NCBI RefSeq assembly: GCF_029227915.1
Contig: NC_079884.1
Coordinates: forward strand, 13,580,001 to 13,644,000
Source: Hydractinia symbiolongicarpus
Lineage: Eukaryota; Cnidaria; Hydrozoa; Anthoathecata; Hydractiniidae
Direction of reading: 5' to 3'
Length of the DNA stretch: 64,000 bases
Made by a program: the position numbers and the translations under genes. Positions 23,877 through 38,800 of the stretch are shown one piece after another (the first letter of the stretch is position 1; each line of letters opens with the position of its first letter). The notes under the pieces were generated by a model that saw only the letters and a program-made list of their open reading frames with translations, did not search any database and was not told the origin of the DNA.

Positions 23877-26800
23877 ATAGCACAACAAGATAGCTATTGC
23901 AAGAACAGCCAGCCAAAACAATGTTCCTAATATAACCAAGCCAACAATCCAGAATGTGATTACGTACGAATCAACAACGCTGTAGCCATCTGTTGCTGTT
24001 CGCGTCAATTGTGTATCTATTGATAGACAAAACAATTTTTAAATACACGTTTAAACAACTAATAAAAGCGCGAATTATCGATAAAAGCATGGAATTAATT
24101 AAAAAAGAATATCATGTTACCTGTTTTCTTTTCCGTAGTTGCTCGCTGAATTACTGGAATGTCGACCACCGTTCCCGTGTTGTAATGTGCTTCCACGGAA
24201 AACCTAAATAAAATATTTTACATCAAGGTTTTTTGCCAAAGGTTAAAACACAGAGGTAGAGTTCTCTGAAACGTTACCTGTAAAAGGTGCCTGGTTTAAG
24301 TGCACCATTGCAAATGTCCAATACACCAGTACGTTGATTACAACCTTCTTCCACACCAACTCTGTAAGTGAAAGAGTTCGTCTTCACAACGTTCACCTAA
24401 ACATTTAAGTAAAAAAATTAATCAAATTGTGCTAAAACATTTGTGCACGATATAGCAAATGCGATATGTATTAGAAATTTTGTACCCCTTACAGAGTAAA
24501 TGCCAAATTTATCCTAAGGTCTGACAACTAGTTCTTTTATAATAACTTACACTTCTTCGCTGTCTTGCTCCAGTCAGGGTGGATTGATTAATTCTCGCTA
24601 CATAATACCGTCGATATTGGTACAATCGGTTGGCATAAAACCAACTGACAGGTGATAATTGAGTTGTTAAATTAATATTTATGCTGTTGTCCGAAGGTAG
24701 CTCTTGTCCAATGATGTAATAGTATGAAACAAGGCTTTGATCAAAGGTGGCAAGCGAGAAGTTTACAATCATTGTCGTGCCAATGACTTCCGCGATGTAA
24801 CTCAAATTAGCCGTTTTTTGTGCGTCTGTGACAACAACGACAACAGTTGTATTAGCCATGTTCATAGTTTGATCGTTAGTTGCTGTTACCTTTAAATAAA
24901 TGGTTTCTCCAGCGACCAAGTCATTTGGATTCAAAAGTTTAATAGTGTCTCCGACGATAGAGAAGAGATCTGACTTTATCCCAGGCACGATGTCGTATTT
25001 TAAGTATGGGGAAGTAGGATCTGTTGCTCGAACTCTTATTAAAGAAGTATTAGAAGGTGTATTTACATCTAGGACAGCATAGTAAGACTCAGGATTAAAT
25101 ACTGGTTTTGTTGTAGTGGTACTTGCAACTGTGACAATGGCTGGAGCACATGTTTTGTATACACCATCTTCTGCACACACATAGAAAACATATCGACCAG
25201 ACATTAACTGTGTCTTCACATAAACCTCTCCTGTATTTGTATTAATACCAAAAAGACTGTCGAAATCTTGTCCGTTGAAGTCAAGACTGTATACCAAACG
25301 ATCTCCGTCGGCATCATTCACAACTAATTGAAGAACAGTGTCGTTTACCGTGTTATTGGAAGGCAAGATAGCAGTTAAATTAATGCCATTTGTAAAAACT
25401 GGTGCGTTGTTGTTAGCGTTGTCAATGTTGACGGTGACATTTTTGCAGTTAACCTTCGAGCCGTCATTCGCACACACTTCTACTCTATAGGTTGATTGCC
25501 GACTCACATCAAAGTTTGTATTTGTCGTCAGTACACCAGTCTTTCGGTTGATCACGAAAGCGTTAACATCCCCACCATTGATATAGTAAGTCATTACGTC
25601 GCTTGTATCCCCGTCAGTTGCTGTGATTTTTCCAGCGTAGGTGCCATTTGGTACCAGTTCCGATATACGAATGACCGAGGCCGTAAACTCAGGTTCAAAT
25701 TCGTTGACATCCAAAACATCAACATAGAAGTTGTATCTTGTCGATATATTTCTTAACTTGTCGTCAGCAGTAATTTCTAAAACGTGATATCTTCCCATTT
25801 CGTAGTTCAAAGGTGCTATTAAAGTGATGTTTCCATTGTCAGATATTCTGAAAAGGCTTTTTGATCTGTTGTCTAATGAGTAAACAATGGAATTGGTCAG
25901 ACCACTTCCGATACCTGATGAGATAACAGCAATAACAGTGTCTACTGGCGTATTTTCAGGTAATCTGATGTTGTTTCCGGATCCACTTCCTGTAGTGCCG
26001 CTTCCACTTGTTATGAAGCTACCACATCCAAATTCATTAGCACTTGTTCTTTTCACTTTTAGTGACAATTGTCTTTGTTGAGAGTTACCTGCCGTATCTT
26101 CAGCTACTAAGTTTAATATATACTGGTTCTCGCTAGAACTGTAAAGGTTATTCTTGATGGTAATGATACCTGTATTCTGATCTATATTGAAGTAATCGCT
26201 TCCTCCAACAATTTTGTATGTTATTACATCGCTTGTGTCCAGATCTGTAGCTAATATCCTGAAAACAGGTGTGCCAACTGCAGTAAACTCGTGAAGAGTA
26301 ACTCCTGGATTTGAGACTGTTGGTGAAATTATAGTTGGGGAATTGTCGTTTATGTCATTAACCCTAATTCTTATAACAGCAATACTCTTGAAACCACCAT
26401 TATCAGTTGCAGATACGATTACATCGTGTCTTTGTTGAGTTTCGTAGTCCACAGCTCCATTTAAGGTGATGACGCCAGAGGATGGATTAATAACAAATAA
26501 TCCACTTGGTTGGCTACTTTCAATGGCATATGTGATTTTGTTATTATCTGATGATGTGTCGTTATCACTTGCTGTTACAGTCAATATAGTGGTGCCTGTC
26601 ACCGAATTTTCATCCACACTACCAGAATACACATTTGATGTAAACTTTGGAACTTTATCGTTAGAATCGATAACAAAGACGTTGAAGCTTCCATTAGTTG
26701 ATTGAGTACCATCTGATACCTCGTAATTTAAAACAAAGGATTGGCCTAATCCAGCGTTTAAGTTTTCGTTTACCTTTATTTCTCCATTTTGATCAATTGT

Positions 26801-29800
26801 AAAAGCGTTTGTATTGTTTGGGCTAGTTAAAGTGTATATAAGTTTAGCATCCAAATTATCAGGATCACGTGCTTTCAAGCATCCAATGATATGACCAATT
26901 TGACTTAATTCCGATACTCTTATTGTGGCTGGTTCAGAAACGATTACTGGTGCTGAATCATCAACATTGCCAACATTTATGACATAAGCTGCTGTAGATC
27001 TTATGATGTCGCCACAATATGCTGGAATCCTTGCTTCAATTGTGAATTGGTGTGTTCGCTTTGTTTCAAAATCTAACGTTCTCGCCAAGGTTAGTTTACC
27101 ATTCAAGTCAACGTTAACATATTCCGAGCCACTACCGAAAGCGCGATATGTGGCGTTACCAAATCCGCCACTTAAAGATACACTGCCAATGTCTGTACCA
27201 ATGGCCGAGTTTTCCTGAACTGTTGCATTGTATATTCCAGCGGAAAACATGTATAACATAGGATCTCCGCAATTTTTAGGACAGCCAGTAATGCCACAAG
27301 AACCATCATACGATGCATCTTCCACCGAGTATATTAGTATATTGACTGGGACATCTTGCTTAGCATTAACACCGTCGTCCACTCTTATAAATGGTTTGTG
27401 ATTTCCGACATCAGAAGCAGTCAAGCATCTGGTAGTTTTGATCAACCCACTGCTTTCAACTCTGAACAAACCTTTATCATTTCCACTAATGATGTTGTAG
27501 GTGAAAGCTTGCTCGGTATCAACATCTTCAACTACAACTGTAGTTATCAGGGAGTTTTGTGGGAAGTTAGTAGTGAGACGGGCAATTGGTGGTTGCATGT
27601 AAACTCTGGGTGCATTGTCGTTTTCATCAAGTACATGTACGGCCACTGTGGCATAAGTTTCTATTCCTCCCCCAAAAGCTGCGGAGATTCGTACGTAATG
27701 TCGCTTAGCAATTTCATAATCCAAAGGTTTTACCATGGTCAAAACAGCTAAGAAAACAAAGGAGATAATAGATATGGTAATCTTTGGAACTATACAAGAA
27801 CTATAATTCTTAGTAATAGTCGATACTTACCCGATGTTCTGTTAATTATAAAGTGATCGCTTGTTCCAACAATCGAATAGTTCGCTTTGTGACCACCGAA
27901 GTTTATAAACCTATCAATTATCCATGGAACAGCTCTATTTTCACTAATAGAGAACTGATAGAATGGTTCGGGGAATAGATAACTTCCTACGACTATCTTG
28001 TTTACCCCTACGTCAATATCGGCTCTATCTGAACATTTTCCATCGCTTACTTCAACTGTTATCGAATATGTGGTGGATAGTAAATCTGTGACGGTCTCTA
28101 ACTTTGAATTTACGTAAACTTGACCTTTGTTGTTTATACTAAACCTGCTGTCCCCAGAAACAATGGAGTAAGTAATGGTGCCAGTTTTGTCTGCATCATT
28201 TACCTCCGGATATGCAACTATGAGACCGTTAAATAAAGGCTCAGTATGTTGAACTGCATAGCGTTGACTCGAGAATTTTGGACAAACGTCGTTGACATCT
28301 AGTACGTTTACTTCTACCGGAACGGTTGTAACAACACCATCCGAAAAATTAGCTGTTACATCAAAAGTATACTTCTGCTGTCTTTCAAAATCGAGTGCTC
28401 TGACAAGACTTAAAGCACCTAGAAAATAGTAATTATATTGATAAATACATTTTTTAAATATTTCCTTTTAGTAAATTAAAACATATTATAAGTGTTATAC
28501 CTGTGACGCTATCTAAAGAGAAATGTGATATTTGAGGCATCAAATATTGCACTGATCTGCCACTTTTCACATCTATAATTCCAAATGCTCCTAGTGTACG
28601 ATTTTCGTACAAGTTATATACATATTTGGATTGTGTAAATTGGTAATCTGTCGGATTTGCGCATGATGTTACTCTGACATTTAACGTGGTTGTTGCCCCG
28701 CAAATCCCATCGAATGCGTTAATACCCAATGGAAAATTTCGATTGAATGATAATGGAAATTTTTTGTTGACAGTGACAACACCGTTGTTATTAATAGCAA
28801 AGTAACCTTCGTTGTTTCCAGATGTTATCGTGTAAATTAAGGGTGTTTTATCAGCATCCGAAGCTGTTAGCATGGCAACTATTGTTTCAATAGCAGGAGT
28901 TCCAGTATAGTCGTTATTATATGACGATTGAGAGAAGACTGGACAAACATCATTGGTATTCAAGACATTAATAATCACCGTTGCGTACGATTGGAATATT
29001 CCATTGATGTCTGCGCGCACGGTAAATCTATGATTTTTCGCAGCTTCATAATCCAAATTTTGACGTAATCTTATGGCACCTAAATTAATTTAATTTTCGT
29101 AAGTTCTCCATTGAAAGAAACAGTATTTTAGTGGATAAAAAAAGGATGAAATTAAAACTTAAGGAAATTTCGGAAGAAAAATAACGCACCTGTATTTGGG
29201 TCAATAATAAACTGATTTCGTGCTTCTTGCTCCACAATTGCAAATCTTCTTGGATATTGTCCTTGAATGGCTACTGTTAACAGTGTATCAACTGTGTTTT
29301 GATCCTCTCTCACATCTTTTGTGTATATTCCGTTAGATGTAAACATGTAAGTCATCGGTTCTGGACATACTGTCACTCTTATAAGTAAGTACTTAGTTAC
29401 TGCGCAGTTACTGTCGCTGACTATAATAGTCAAATTATATGACTGTTCTGTAAGCGATTGGATCAAAGCATTTGACGCTATAGAGCCTGTGCTGTCAATG
29501 AAAAACAGTGGGTTATTAACTGTAAAGGTATGGTTTTGGAAACTATCTCTATCGGTTATGTCTACTCGAGCCACGAATGTGTTTGGTTGTAGTGGAGAGC
29601 TGACTGATACTTCGGTATTTTGTGGTACGCTAAACACTGGACAATTATCATCGAGGTCAAGTACCGTAATTCTTACTCTTGCTTTTGTCGTTATTACCTC
29701 GAGAGGATTTCGGTTTTGAGATGTTCTTCCACTTGCCATCACGTCAAATTCAATTCTTTTAATGGTCTCGTAATCAAAAGGACGAATAACGCTGATTTGT

Positions 29801-32800
29801 CCTACAAAACAATTATGTATAATTTAAATTTTGCAAGGAATATAATTTATAAGGATAAAAGTAACTAAATTATAGGCGTATTTACCTGTAACATTATTTA
29901 TCGTGACATATTGCAACGCTTGGGTGTCGGCGATAGAATACGTGGTAGATGAATGTTGCCCCGTCGCAACAGATAGTATTGGATTAGTTGGGACTGTGTT
30001 TTCATAAATTGATCTCTCATATATAGTCTGCAAGAAATTATAAGAGTCACAGTCAGGACATGGTGCCAATGGATTAACTTGGACGTTAACTCGAGCCGTG
30101 CGAGGACAGACTGAATCAGAAACTGTAATAGTTAAAGCGTAGGTTGTTGACGTAGCAATATCAAGAAAACCAGTTGTTTTAATGCCACCATACTGATCGA
30201 TTTTAAACAAACCATTTCCTCCTGTTAATGTCAGTGTTAAATTACTGCTGTCAATATCACCTGTTTGAACAGCTGCAACAATGGTATCCGCAACAACTGG
30301 TTCCGTTATCTGTACTGTTTGCACTGCAGGTGTAATTGTTGGACACATGTCGTTAACATTCAGTACGTTTACCACAACAGTGGCGTACCCAGAATTGCGT
30401 TTGTCTTGCACTTCTAATGTGAATATATGTTGCTTGTTGGCTTCATAATTTAACTGTTGCCTTGTTCTAATAATTCCTGTTGCATCAATGGTGAAAAAAT
30501 TATTTCCAGATTGCTCGTTAATTTGGTATACCGATGGTGGTATAACATTGTTGGTATAGACGCGTAGTATTTCAGAACCTGGCGATACATTTTCTAAAAC
30601 CGAGGTAACGTATATGGTCTGGTTAAATTTCGGTGGAAGTTTAGTAGCCGGAATAACATTAATGTTAGCAGTTGTGTAGGTGGTAAATATTCCGTCACTC
30701 ACACTGACGTTCAACGCATACTTGTCACGTAAGTCGTAATTTAGACTTCCCATAAGGATGATACTTCCATCATTCTGAATCATAAATTGATTGTTGTGGC
30801 CACTGACAATTGAATAAGTCAATGAATTTTTGTCAGCATCTGTCGCTGTTATTTTTAGAACAGATGATCCAACAAGATGAGCTTCAGAAACATTAACGTT
30901 GTATGGTGAATTTACAAAGGTTGGGGCTACATCGTTTCTATTTAATACATTGACAACCACAGATGCAGCACTAGAAGATGGTACTGGAGTGGATACGGTT
31001 GCTTTAATTGGGAATATATATTGCTTTCTTTCTTCGTAGTTCAATGGATTAATAAGTGATATTTGACCTATAATTAACATACAAGAAATTAGATTTCACA
31101 ATAAAAATTTAAACAGTTCAATTTAATGTAATTACTTAAAATGACGTACCTATGCTATTAATAACAAAATTTCTTCTAGCGTCCGAGGATTCAATTGTGT
31201 AGACGTAGCCAATATTTGTTGGTCCAGCAGAAGTTGAGATGATGATTTGATTTACTGGATGATCTTCATAAACTGTAACCACGTAGGTTGCATTCGTAAA
31301 TTTAGCTGCATTTTCTGGTATCACTTCGATAATCACAGTTGCCTGACTTCCCCTTGAAGTTGAATCAGCAACAGATACATTAAATTGATACGTTCCGACG
31401 TTGAGTTTTTTGTTAACTAATACAACATTGCCTTGCAACCTGAAGGCGTTATCAGGAACAGGAGTTATGATATTATAGAACATGTTGTCTCCATCTTTAT
31501 CTGTTGCTGTTAGTGTCAAAACAGAATGGCCGATAAATGCTAGTTCAGATATGGTTTTTGTGTAGATTGCTCTGTCAAACACGGGAGGATCTTCATTTAT
31601 GTTTTGTACATTTACAATGATTTGTGTCAAAGCTTTATCATTCTCGCCGTCAGTAGCTACAACTATCAAGCTATATTTGTTTTGTCTTTCAAAATCCAAA
31701 GATTGTGCCAAAGTCAAGTTAAATCCGTTTAAGGAAAACTCAGGGAAAACGGTCGATGAATGAAAGCTGACGGAGACTGGTGATCCAGGTATTGTTTTTG
31801 TTACATCTAATGGAAGCAGAATACTGCCAACACGCCTGTTTTCGGGTACAAATATTTCGTAAATGTTTTTGCCAAACTGTGGAACACTTTCATTAAATGG
31901 GATGACAGTGATTGTAACAGTTGAATCCGTTGATTGCGACGGAGAACCGGCGTCTTTCGCATTTACAGTAAGTGTGTATTTGTTTTGTGTGGCTGCGTTT
32001 AATTTTCCAATAAGACGAATTTGACCATTTTGATTAATGGTAAACTTTCCGGTTTCATTTCCGTTCGAAATGCTGTAGGTTACACGACCATTTAAGTTAG
32101 CGTCGCGGTCTCTTGCTGACACGACCGTCAAAAGAGTGCCGATGTTTGTGGTTTCCAGTACAGATATGCTGTGGTCATTTTGCCCTGATACGAATTCAGG
32201 TACGTTGTCGTTTACATCAGATACATCTATTACAACATGTGCAGTACCAATTAATTGTTGATTTCCAGAATCGGTTGCTCTGACAGTAAATGTATATCTA
32301 GTTTGTGATTCATAGTCTAATTGACCAACCAAAGTAATAAGGCCATTCTGTGAATTTATTGAAAATCGATTTGAGTCAGCATTGTTAATTATCGAGTATG
32401 TAATTACATTGCCAGTCCTATCACCATCTGTTGCTCTAACGCTAAAGAGCCCCGTATTTATGGCTGTGTTTTCTGGGTATGTTCTGTAGTAATATAAAAC
32501 ATCAAATTTTGGTTCATTATCGTTTACTTCGGTAACAGCAATACGTAGATTAGCATTGTTTGACGATGCCACATTTCCACCATCTCTGGCTGTTACTGTA
32601 ATGTTATAATTTTGTCTTGCTTCATAATCCAAGGATCTCTGAAGAACAACATTGCCATTGTTGTCAATGGAAAATGTTCCACTTGGATCAGCTAAATTGT
32701 AGACAATCTGGCCACCAACCCCTGTATCGCGGTCTGTTGCTGCAACTCTAAATATTGTTGTACCGACTAGCGCAGCTTCAGATATCCTGTTGGTATACAT

Positions 32801-35800
32801 AGCTGGTTCAAAAACTGGAGCATTATTGTTTGTATCTTCTATGTTAATGATTACCAAAACAGCTCCAATAAGACCCAAATATCCTCTGTCTGTCGCAATG
32901 GCCACCATTTCATATCTATTTTGCCGGGAATAGTCTAGTGGATTTTTAACAAATAGAGCACCATGTCCAAGTGCGTTTGGTCGCATTTCAAAATCTGTTT
33001 CCGTTGTTAATAAGGTGTACGTAATTTCACTATTTGGTGAAGTTTTATCGTTGTCCAAAGCTGTCAATATTTCTATGATCTCTCCGACTGGTTTAGATTC
33101 GCTGATATTAAAAACGTACATGCCGTTAATTGTGTTAAATCTGGGATGGTTGTCGTTCCAATCTGTTATTCTAACCGTCACTGTTGTCTCTACAATGTCA
33201 TTTCCCTCCTGCAGACGTATGCGTAAGTTAAACACTGGTGTTCGTATTGTTTCAAAATCAATTGTATCAGCCAGAGTAATTTTGCCTGTATTATCAATTG
33301 CAAATTTACGTGGGAAGTTGCCACTGACTATACTAAAAGTTCTTGTCTGGTTGAAATCAGTTAAATCGTCATCTTTCACAGTCAGTTGGTAAACTAGGAA
33401 ACCAACTTGTTCTCTTTCACTCACATTCACACTAATTGGAGATATTGGGAATACTGGAACGTTGTCATTGAGATCGTTGACACAGATGCTTACAACAGCT
33501 ATATCTCGCCGACCTTCATTATTAATGGCATTTACCAAGAAGTTGTAACTTGCTTTACTTTCATAATCCAATGGTTGCACTAAGTCGATTACACCTGTTT
33601 GCTCGTTTATCGTAAAGGGTGTCCGTTCTTGTTGATTTCCTGCTAAAGAATAAACAATAGAACTTCCTGCAATAGGATGAGAGTTTGCAGCATTGACTTG
33701 CAACAGATTGGTTCGAATTATATTTTCATCAACACAAGTGCGATAAAAATGAGTACTAAATACGGGGGTATTAACTGGTACGTTTGTCTTATGCACGTAA
33801 AATACAACAGTTGTATCTCGTGTTTGCTTTGGAGAGCCATGATCCTCTGCACGTATGACATATGTATATTGTGTTTTGACACGAGCATCTAGGTTTCCAA
33901 CTAATGTGATCACTCCATTACTGTCTATCGCAAATGTCCCAACACCGTCTCCTCCGATTTCTCTGAACGTGACTCTTCCATTTTCACCAGAATCATTATC
34001 AGACCCGCTAAGTTTTGCTACAACGGAGCCTGGATAACTTCCTTCTGAGATATTGTACACAAATTTAAGAGATGTAATAGAAGGCGTGTTGTCATTAACA
34101 TCCAGTACATAAACCTTAACCAACGCCCTTCCGGTTTTACTGTTGTAGTTATCTTTTACTTCAACTTCAAAAACGTACAGTTTTTGCATTTCGTAATCTA
34201 AAGGTTTAGTATTCCTGATCATACCAGTGGTTGCATCAACAGTGAATGTTAAAGAGTCATTACTGGGTACAAGTGAATAAATAAATGGTCCTTTTTTCGG
34301 TTCTAAGCTGTCTGCTGTAACTCTCACTACATTAGTGAACAGTGAAATGTTTTCATAAACTTGTGCAATGTAAAGATTTTGGTTAAATGTTGGTTGGAGT
34401 TCGCTTACATCACTGATATAGATGCGGATTGTGGCATTTTGTAGCGTTGATAATGATGGAGAACCGCCATCTTCAGCTTTGATTGTGTATTCATAGTAAT
34501 TTTTTGTTTTAAAATCCAGGGGCTTATTAAGTTTCAATAATCCATTGTTGTCGATAACGAACGTGTCATCTGCCCCACCTGCACCACTGCCAGCTAAAGC
34601 TACTGGACTTATACTGTAGGTAATGATCTTTCCAGAGGGACCTAGGTCTTTATCGCGAGCAGCCACAACTAAAACAGTAGAGCCTGGTAAGGTTTTTTCA
34701 GAAACAGTAATATTGTAGTCAAGAATTTCAAAGAACGGATTTTCGTCGTTGCGGTTGGTGACATCAATTTTTATGATTTTTCTTGCACTTAGGTATGGTG
34801 ATCCCAAGTCTTGAGCAATTGCCACAAATTCGTGGTGGCTACCTTGCTCGTAATCGAACGGTTTAATAATGGACACGATTCCATTTACTCTGTTTACTGC
34901 AAGATAGCCTTCAGGATATATTCCAGTGTATCTTACAATGCGATTTATGCCAGAATCAGTGTCGTTGGCAAATATTGCACCAATTTCTGTACCGTTTTGA
35001 CCTTCCAATACTGTTCTCTGAATAGGACCGTCAGGATAGAATATTGGACGATTGTCGTTGTAATCTAAAACTCTTATCAAAACTGATACACGATCAGATT
35101 GTAGTCGTGGGTTACCTTTGTCAATTGCTATTACCTGGAACTGATAACTAGATGTAAATTCCCTATCTGGGTCTTGGAGCACTTGTATGCGCCCATATTG
35201 ATCAATGGAGAAGTTACCAAATTGGAAATTACTGATTAATTGATACTCAAATTCACCGTTTAATCCGCTGTCATCGTCTTTTGCTATAACAGCATAAATA
35301 TAGGATGGAACAGAGACAACTTCCGACATGGTGAATTCGTAGACTCCTGGTGATGTTGTTCCAACAAAATATGGTTTTTCATTCACATCAATTATGTTTA
35401 TTGTAACTTGAGCAAAGTCTGATGCGCCTCTTTCATTTTCTGCCTTTACCATGAAATTATATATTTTTTTCTTGTTAAAATCAGCTCGAGTTTGTTGGTT
35501 GATAATAGCAGATAGTCCGGCTTGTGTGAGCGAAAATACATTAGCAATATCACCAGCACCGGATGCGATGTTATATGTTATTTGGCGGCTGTTATATACA
35601 CCTGTATCTCTTGCTAGAATTGTTCCAATTACACCGTTTAATGATTTTTCTGGAATTGAGTAATTGTAATGTTTGCTTTCAAATTGAATACCAGCTAGAA
35701 CAACTCTATGAACATAGACAAGAACAGTTACATTTGAATGCAGTGAAGGTGACCCTTTATCTGATACTTTCACGACCATTGAATAGAAGCGTTGGGCGAA

Positions 35801-38800
35801 GTAATCTAATTGCCTGTCTAATCTAATAATCCCGGTATTTGAGATGGAGAAAGTGGATGGATTGGTAGGATTAAGTATGGTGTATTCTAATTCTGCGTTC
35901 TTTCCCGTGTCAGCATCTTTTGCAAATACCACTGCGATGTTACTAAATACTCTGGTTGCTTCAGAGATATTAACTGTGATAAGGTTACTTTCAGGGACAG
36001 GGGCATTATCGTTCATGTCGTTCACTTTCACGACAACTGTTGCAATTGCTGTTAAGTTTTCCCTCACTTTATCTGACGCTTTAATACTGAATATGTAACT
36101 CTTCTTTGATTCGTAGTCAAACGGCTTTCTTGCAAATATGAGACCTCGACCATTACTTGTAAATATTGTGAAATTTAGAGCATCTTCTGTGTTATCTGGT
36201 AATGAGTATGTTATATCGCTGTTCACAGGTGTGCCATCGCTGTCTACCGCTCGTACGTTCAATATAGCTGCTGAATTTGCACTGTTCTCATTTACCTCCA
36301 CGGTATAGATGTTGAGGTCAAACACTGGTTCTCTGTCATTTACATCAGCTACATTCACGATCACAACTGCTGTGTTTGCGCCACTCTGTCCGCGAGGATC
36401 TGTAACATTCACCACAAATTGGAATTTTCTTTGATCTAGCTGCTCATAATCAAGTTCTTTGTCTAACTTTATAACATTATTTTCGATACGGAAAAATCCA
36501 CGTGCTCCTTCGCTAACTGATTGTATTTGATACAAAAGATTACCATTATCGTCTTTGTCTGCATCTGTGGCTGATATAGTAATAATAGACGAACCAACCA
36601 ATGCCTTTTCAGATACAGTAATGCTGTAGAGCGACGGAGAGAAAATAGGTTTGTTATCGTTTACATCAGTAATAATGATATCAACCATAGCACGATTCGT
36701 CAGGAAAGGTGTTCCTCTGTCTTGAACAATCACAACTAGAGAATATTTCTTCATTCTTTCATAATCTAAAGAACGGGAAACTTTAATTGCACCTGTCAGT
36801 GGCTCCACCTCGAAATCTGTTGTGTTTTCCAATGCCGAGTAAAGAAGTGATTTTGTTAATGATCCTTGGTCGTTATCTTGTGCGGAAACGACTGTTATTG
36901 TTTCGCCTACAGCTGTATTTTCGGAAATTGTTATTTGATAGTATGACTGCGAAAATGTTGGCCTGTTATCGTTGACTTCAAGTACCGTCACGTATACCAT
37001 TGCGTTGGGACTAGATGACAAACTTCCTGAATTTAAAGCTTCTACTTCAAGGGCATAGGACCTGATGTTTTCATAATCTAAGTTTCTAGTGACAGTTAAT
37101 TTTCCGTTTTGGTCAATGGCAAACTGAGACAACCTGTCACCTGATGCGATTCTATAAAAAACTTGGGAGTTGTCTATATCAGTTGCATACAACGTTGCCA
37201 CTAACGTTCCTTGTGGTACTGATTCCAGCAAAGTGACATTAAATTGATTAATTGCGAAGACAGGACGATTGTCATTGACATCAGTTATTGATAAGGTCAA
37301 ACAAGTGTACCCTGCAAGTGGGTTATCCCCTAGATCTATTGCCTTAACTAGACAATACTGAAATCTTTGTGATTCATAGTCAAGAAGTGATGATGTTGTT
37401 ACTCTACCGCTGACAGGATCGATGCTTAAGCCATTGCATGATGGTCCAGAAAGTAAAGAATAACGAATTTCCGAATTTTTGCCTTTGTCATTATCAAATG
37501 CAAATGCGTCAACCACAAAAGTTCCATTAGCAGCTGTTTCTGGTAGTGATCGAGTATAACAATTAGGTTGATTGAACGAAGGGGCGTTATCATTTACATC
37601 AAGAATGTGAATTTCGATTGATGCCGGTATATCTGCATTATTTAAGCCATCGTTAACCATAGCAGTGAATTCATATTTGTCCTGCAGTTCTCTATCTACC
37701 GTGTTGGCAAGGAAAATCTCACCTGTATCGCTGTTAATTCTGAACTTAGTTAAATCATCTACATCGTTTACATGAAACATTGTGTAGGATAATCTAGGGG
37801 TAGGGCTAATAACTTTCAGTACAAGTACGGACGTGCCGATTAACGTTGACTCAGGTATACTGATGTTATATCTTATTGGATTAAAGATAGGTTTGATATC
37901 TGGTCTATCTAAAACATTCACCACAATGTTTGTTGTGAGTTGACAGGGAACGGATCCAGAATCTGTAGCTTTAATAACAAAACGATATTCCTTTTGTGTT
38001 TCATAATCTACAGAATTCCTTAGAGACAGCAGGCAATCTTGACCATCCTTTCTAACGTTGAAAAATTGTACAGCTAAAGGTTCATCGATGCTACAGGTAA
38101 TTTGGTTATTTGCAATTGTTCCATCTCTATCGGTTGGTCGAACCCTTAGAACGCTGAACCCAGGAGTCTCTGATTCCGAAACATTAGCAACATAAGTATT
38201 CTGCTGAAATTGAGGACAGTTGTCGTTGTAGTCTTGTACAATGACAGTTACTTGTGCTGTGTTGGTAGAACTTAATTGTCCCGCCCCGGTGTCTTGAGCA
38301 GAAATTCTTATCGTATGCACCTGGTTGGTTTCATAATCCAATTGACCTATTAAACTAACGACACCTGTCGAAGGATTAACAGCAAATAAGTTGGTGTCAC
38401 CTGCAACAATAGAGTACCTCACATTTCCGTTAATTCCATCATCCCGATCTGTGGCAGTTACCGTTACTATGTTTTGATTAATTGATGTTGTCTCCGATAC
38501 GGTTACCTGGTAGCTGGGTAACAAAAATATGGGTGCATTATCGTTTATATCGGTTACTGTAACAACCAATTCTCCAACTCCATTTGCTGTAGGACCACGG
38601 GATTGTACAGTGAGGACATGCCGTTCTCTGGTTTCACGATCTAATGCTTGTCGTACTGAAATGACACCCGTTGTATCGTTGATGGAGAAAAAGTCGTTTG
38701 ACTTCCCAACCAAAAAGTAACGAATGTTGCTGCTATTTCCAGTAAATGGATCAACCGATGAGACTCGAGTAACAAAAGTCCCTATTTGACTATTTTCCGG

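Noticed and set aside
23036-24016. Cytoplasmic tyrosine-phosphatase domain expected from the RPTP-like stalk
   Set aside because: The tail exons end at a TAA after ~230 residues and contain no catalytic HCSAGxGR-like motif; the next gene downstream is on the other strand.
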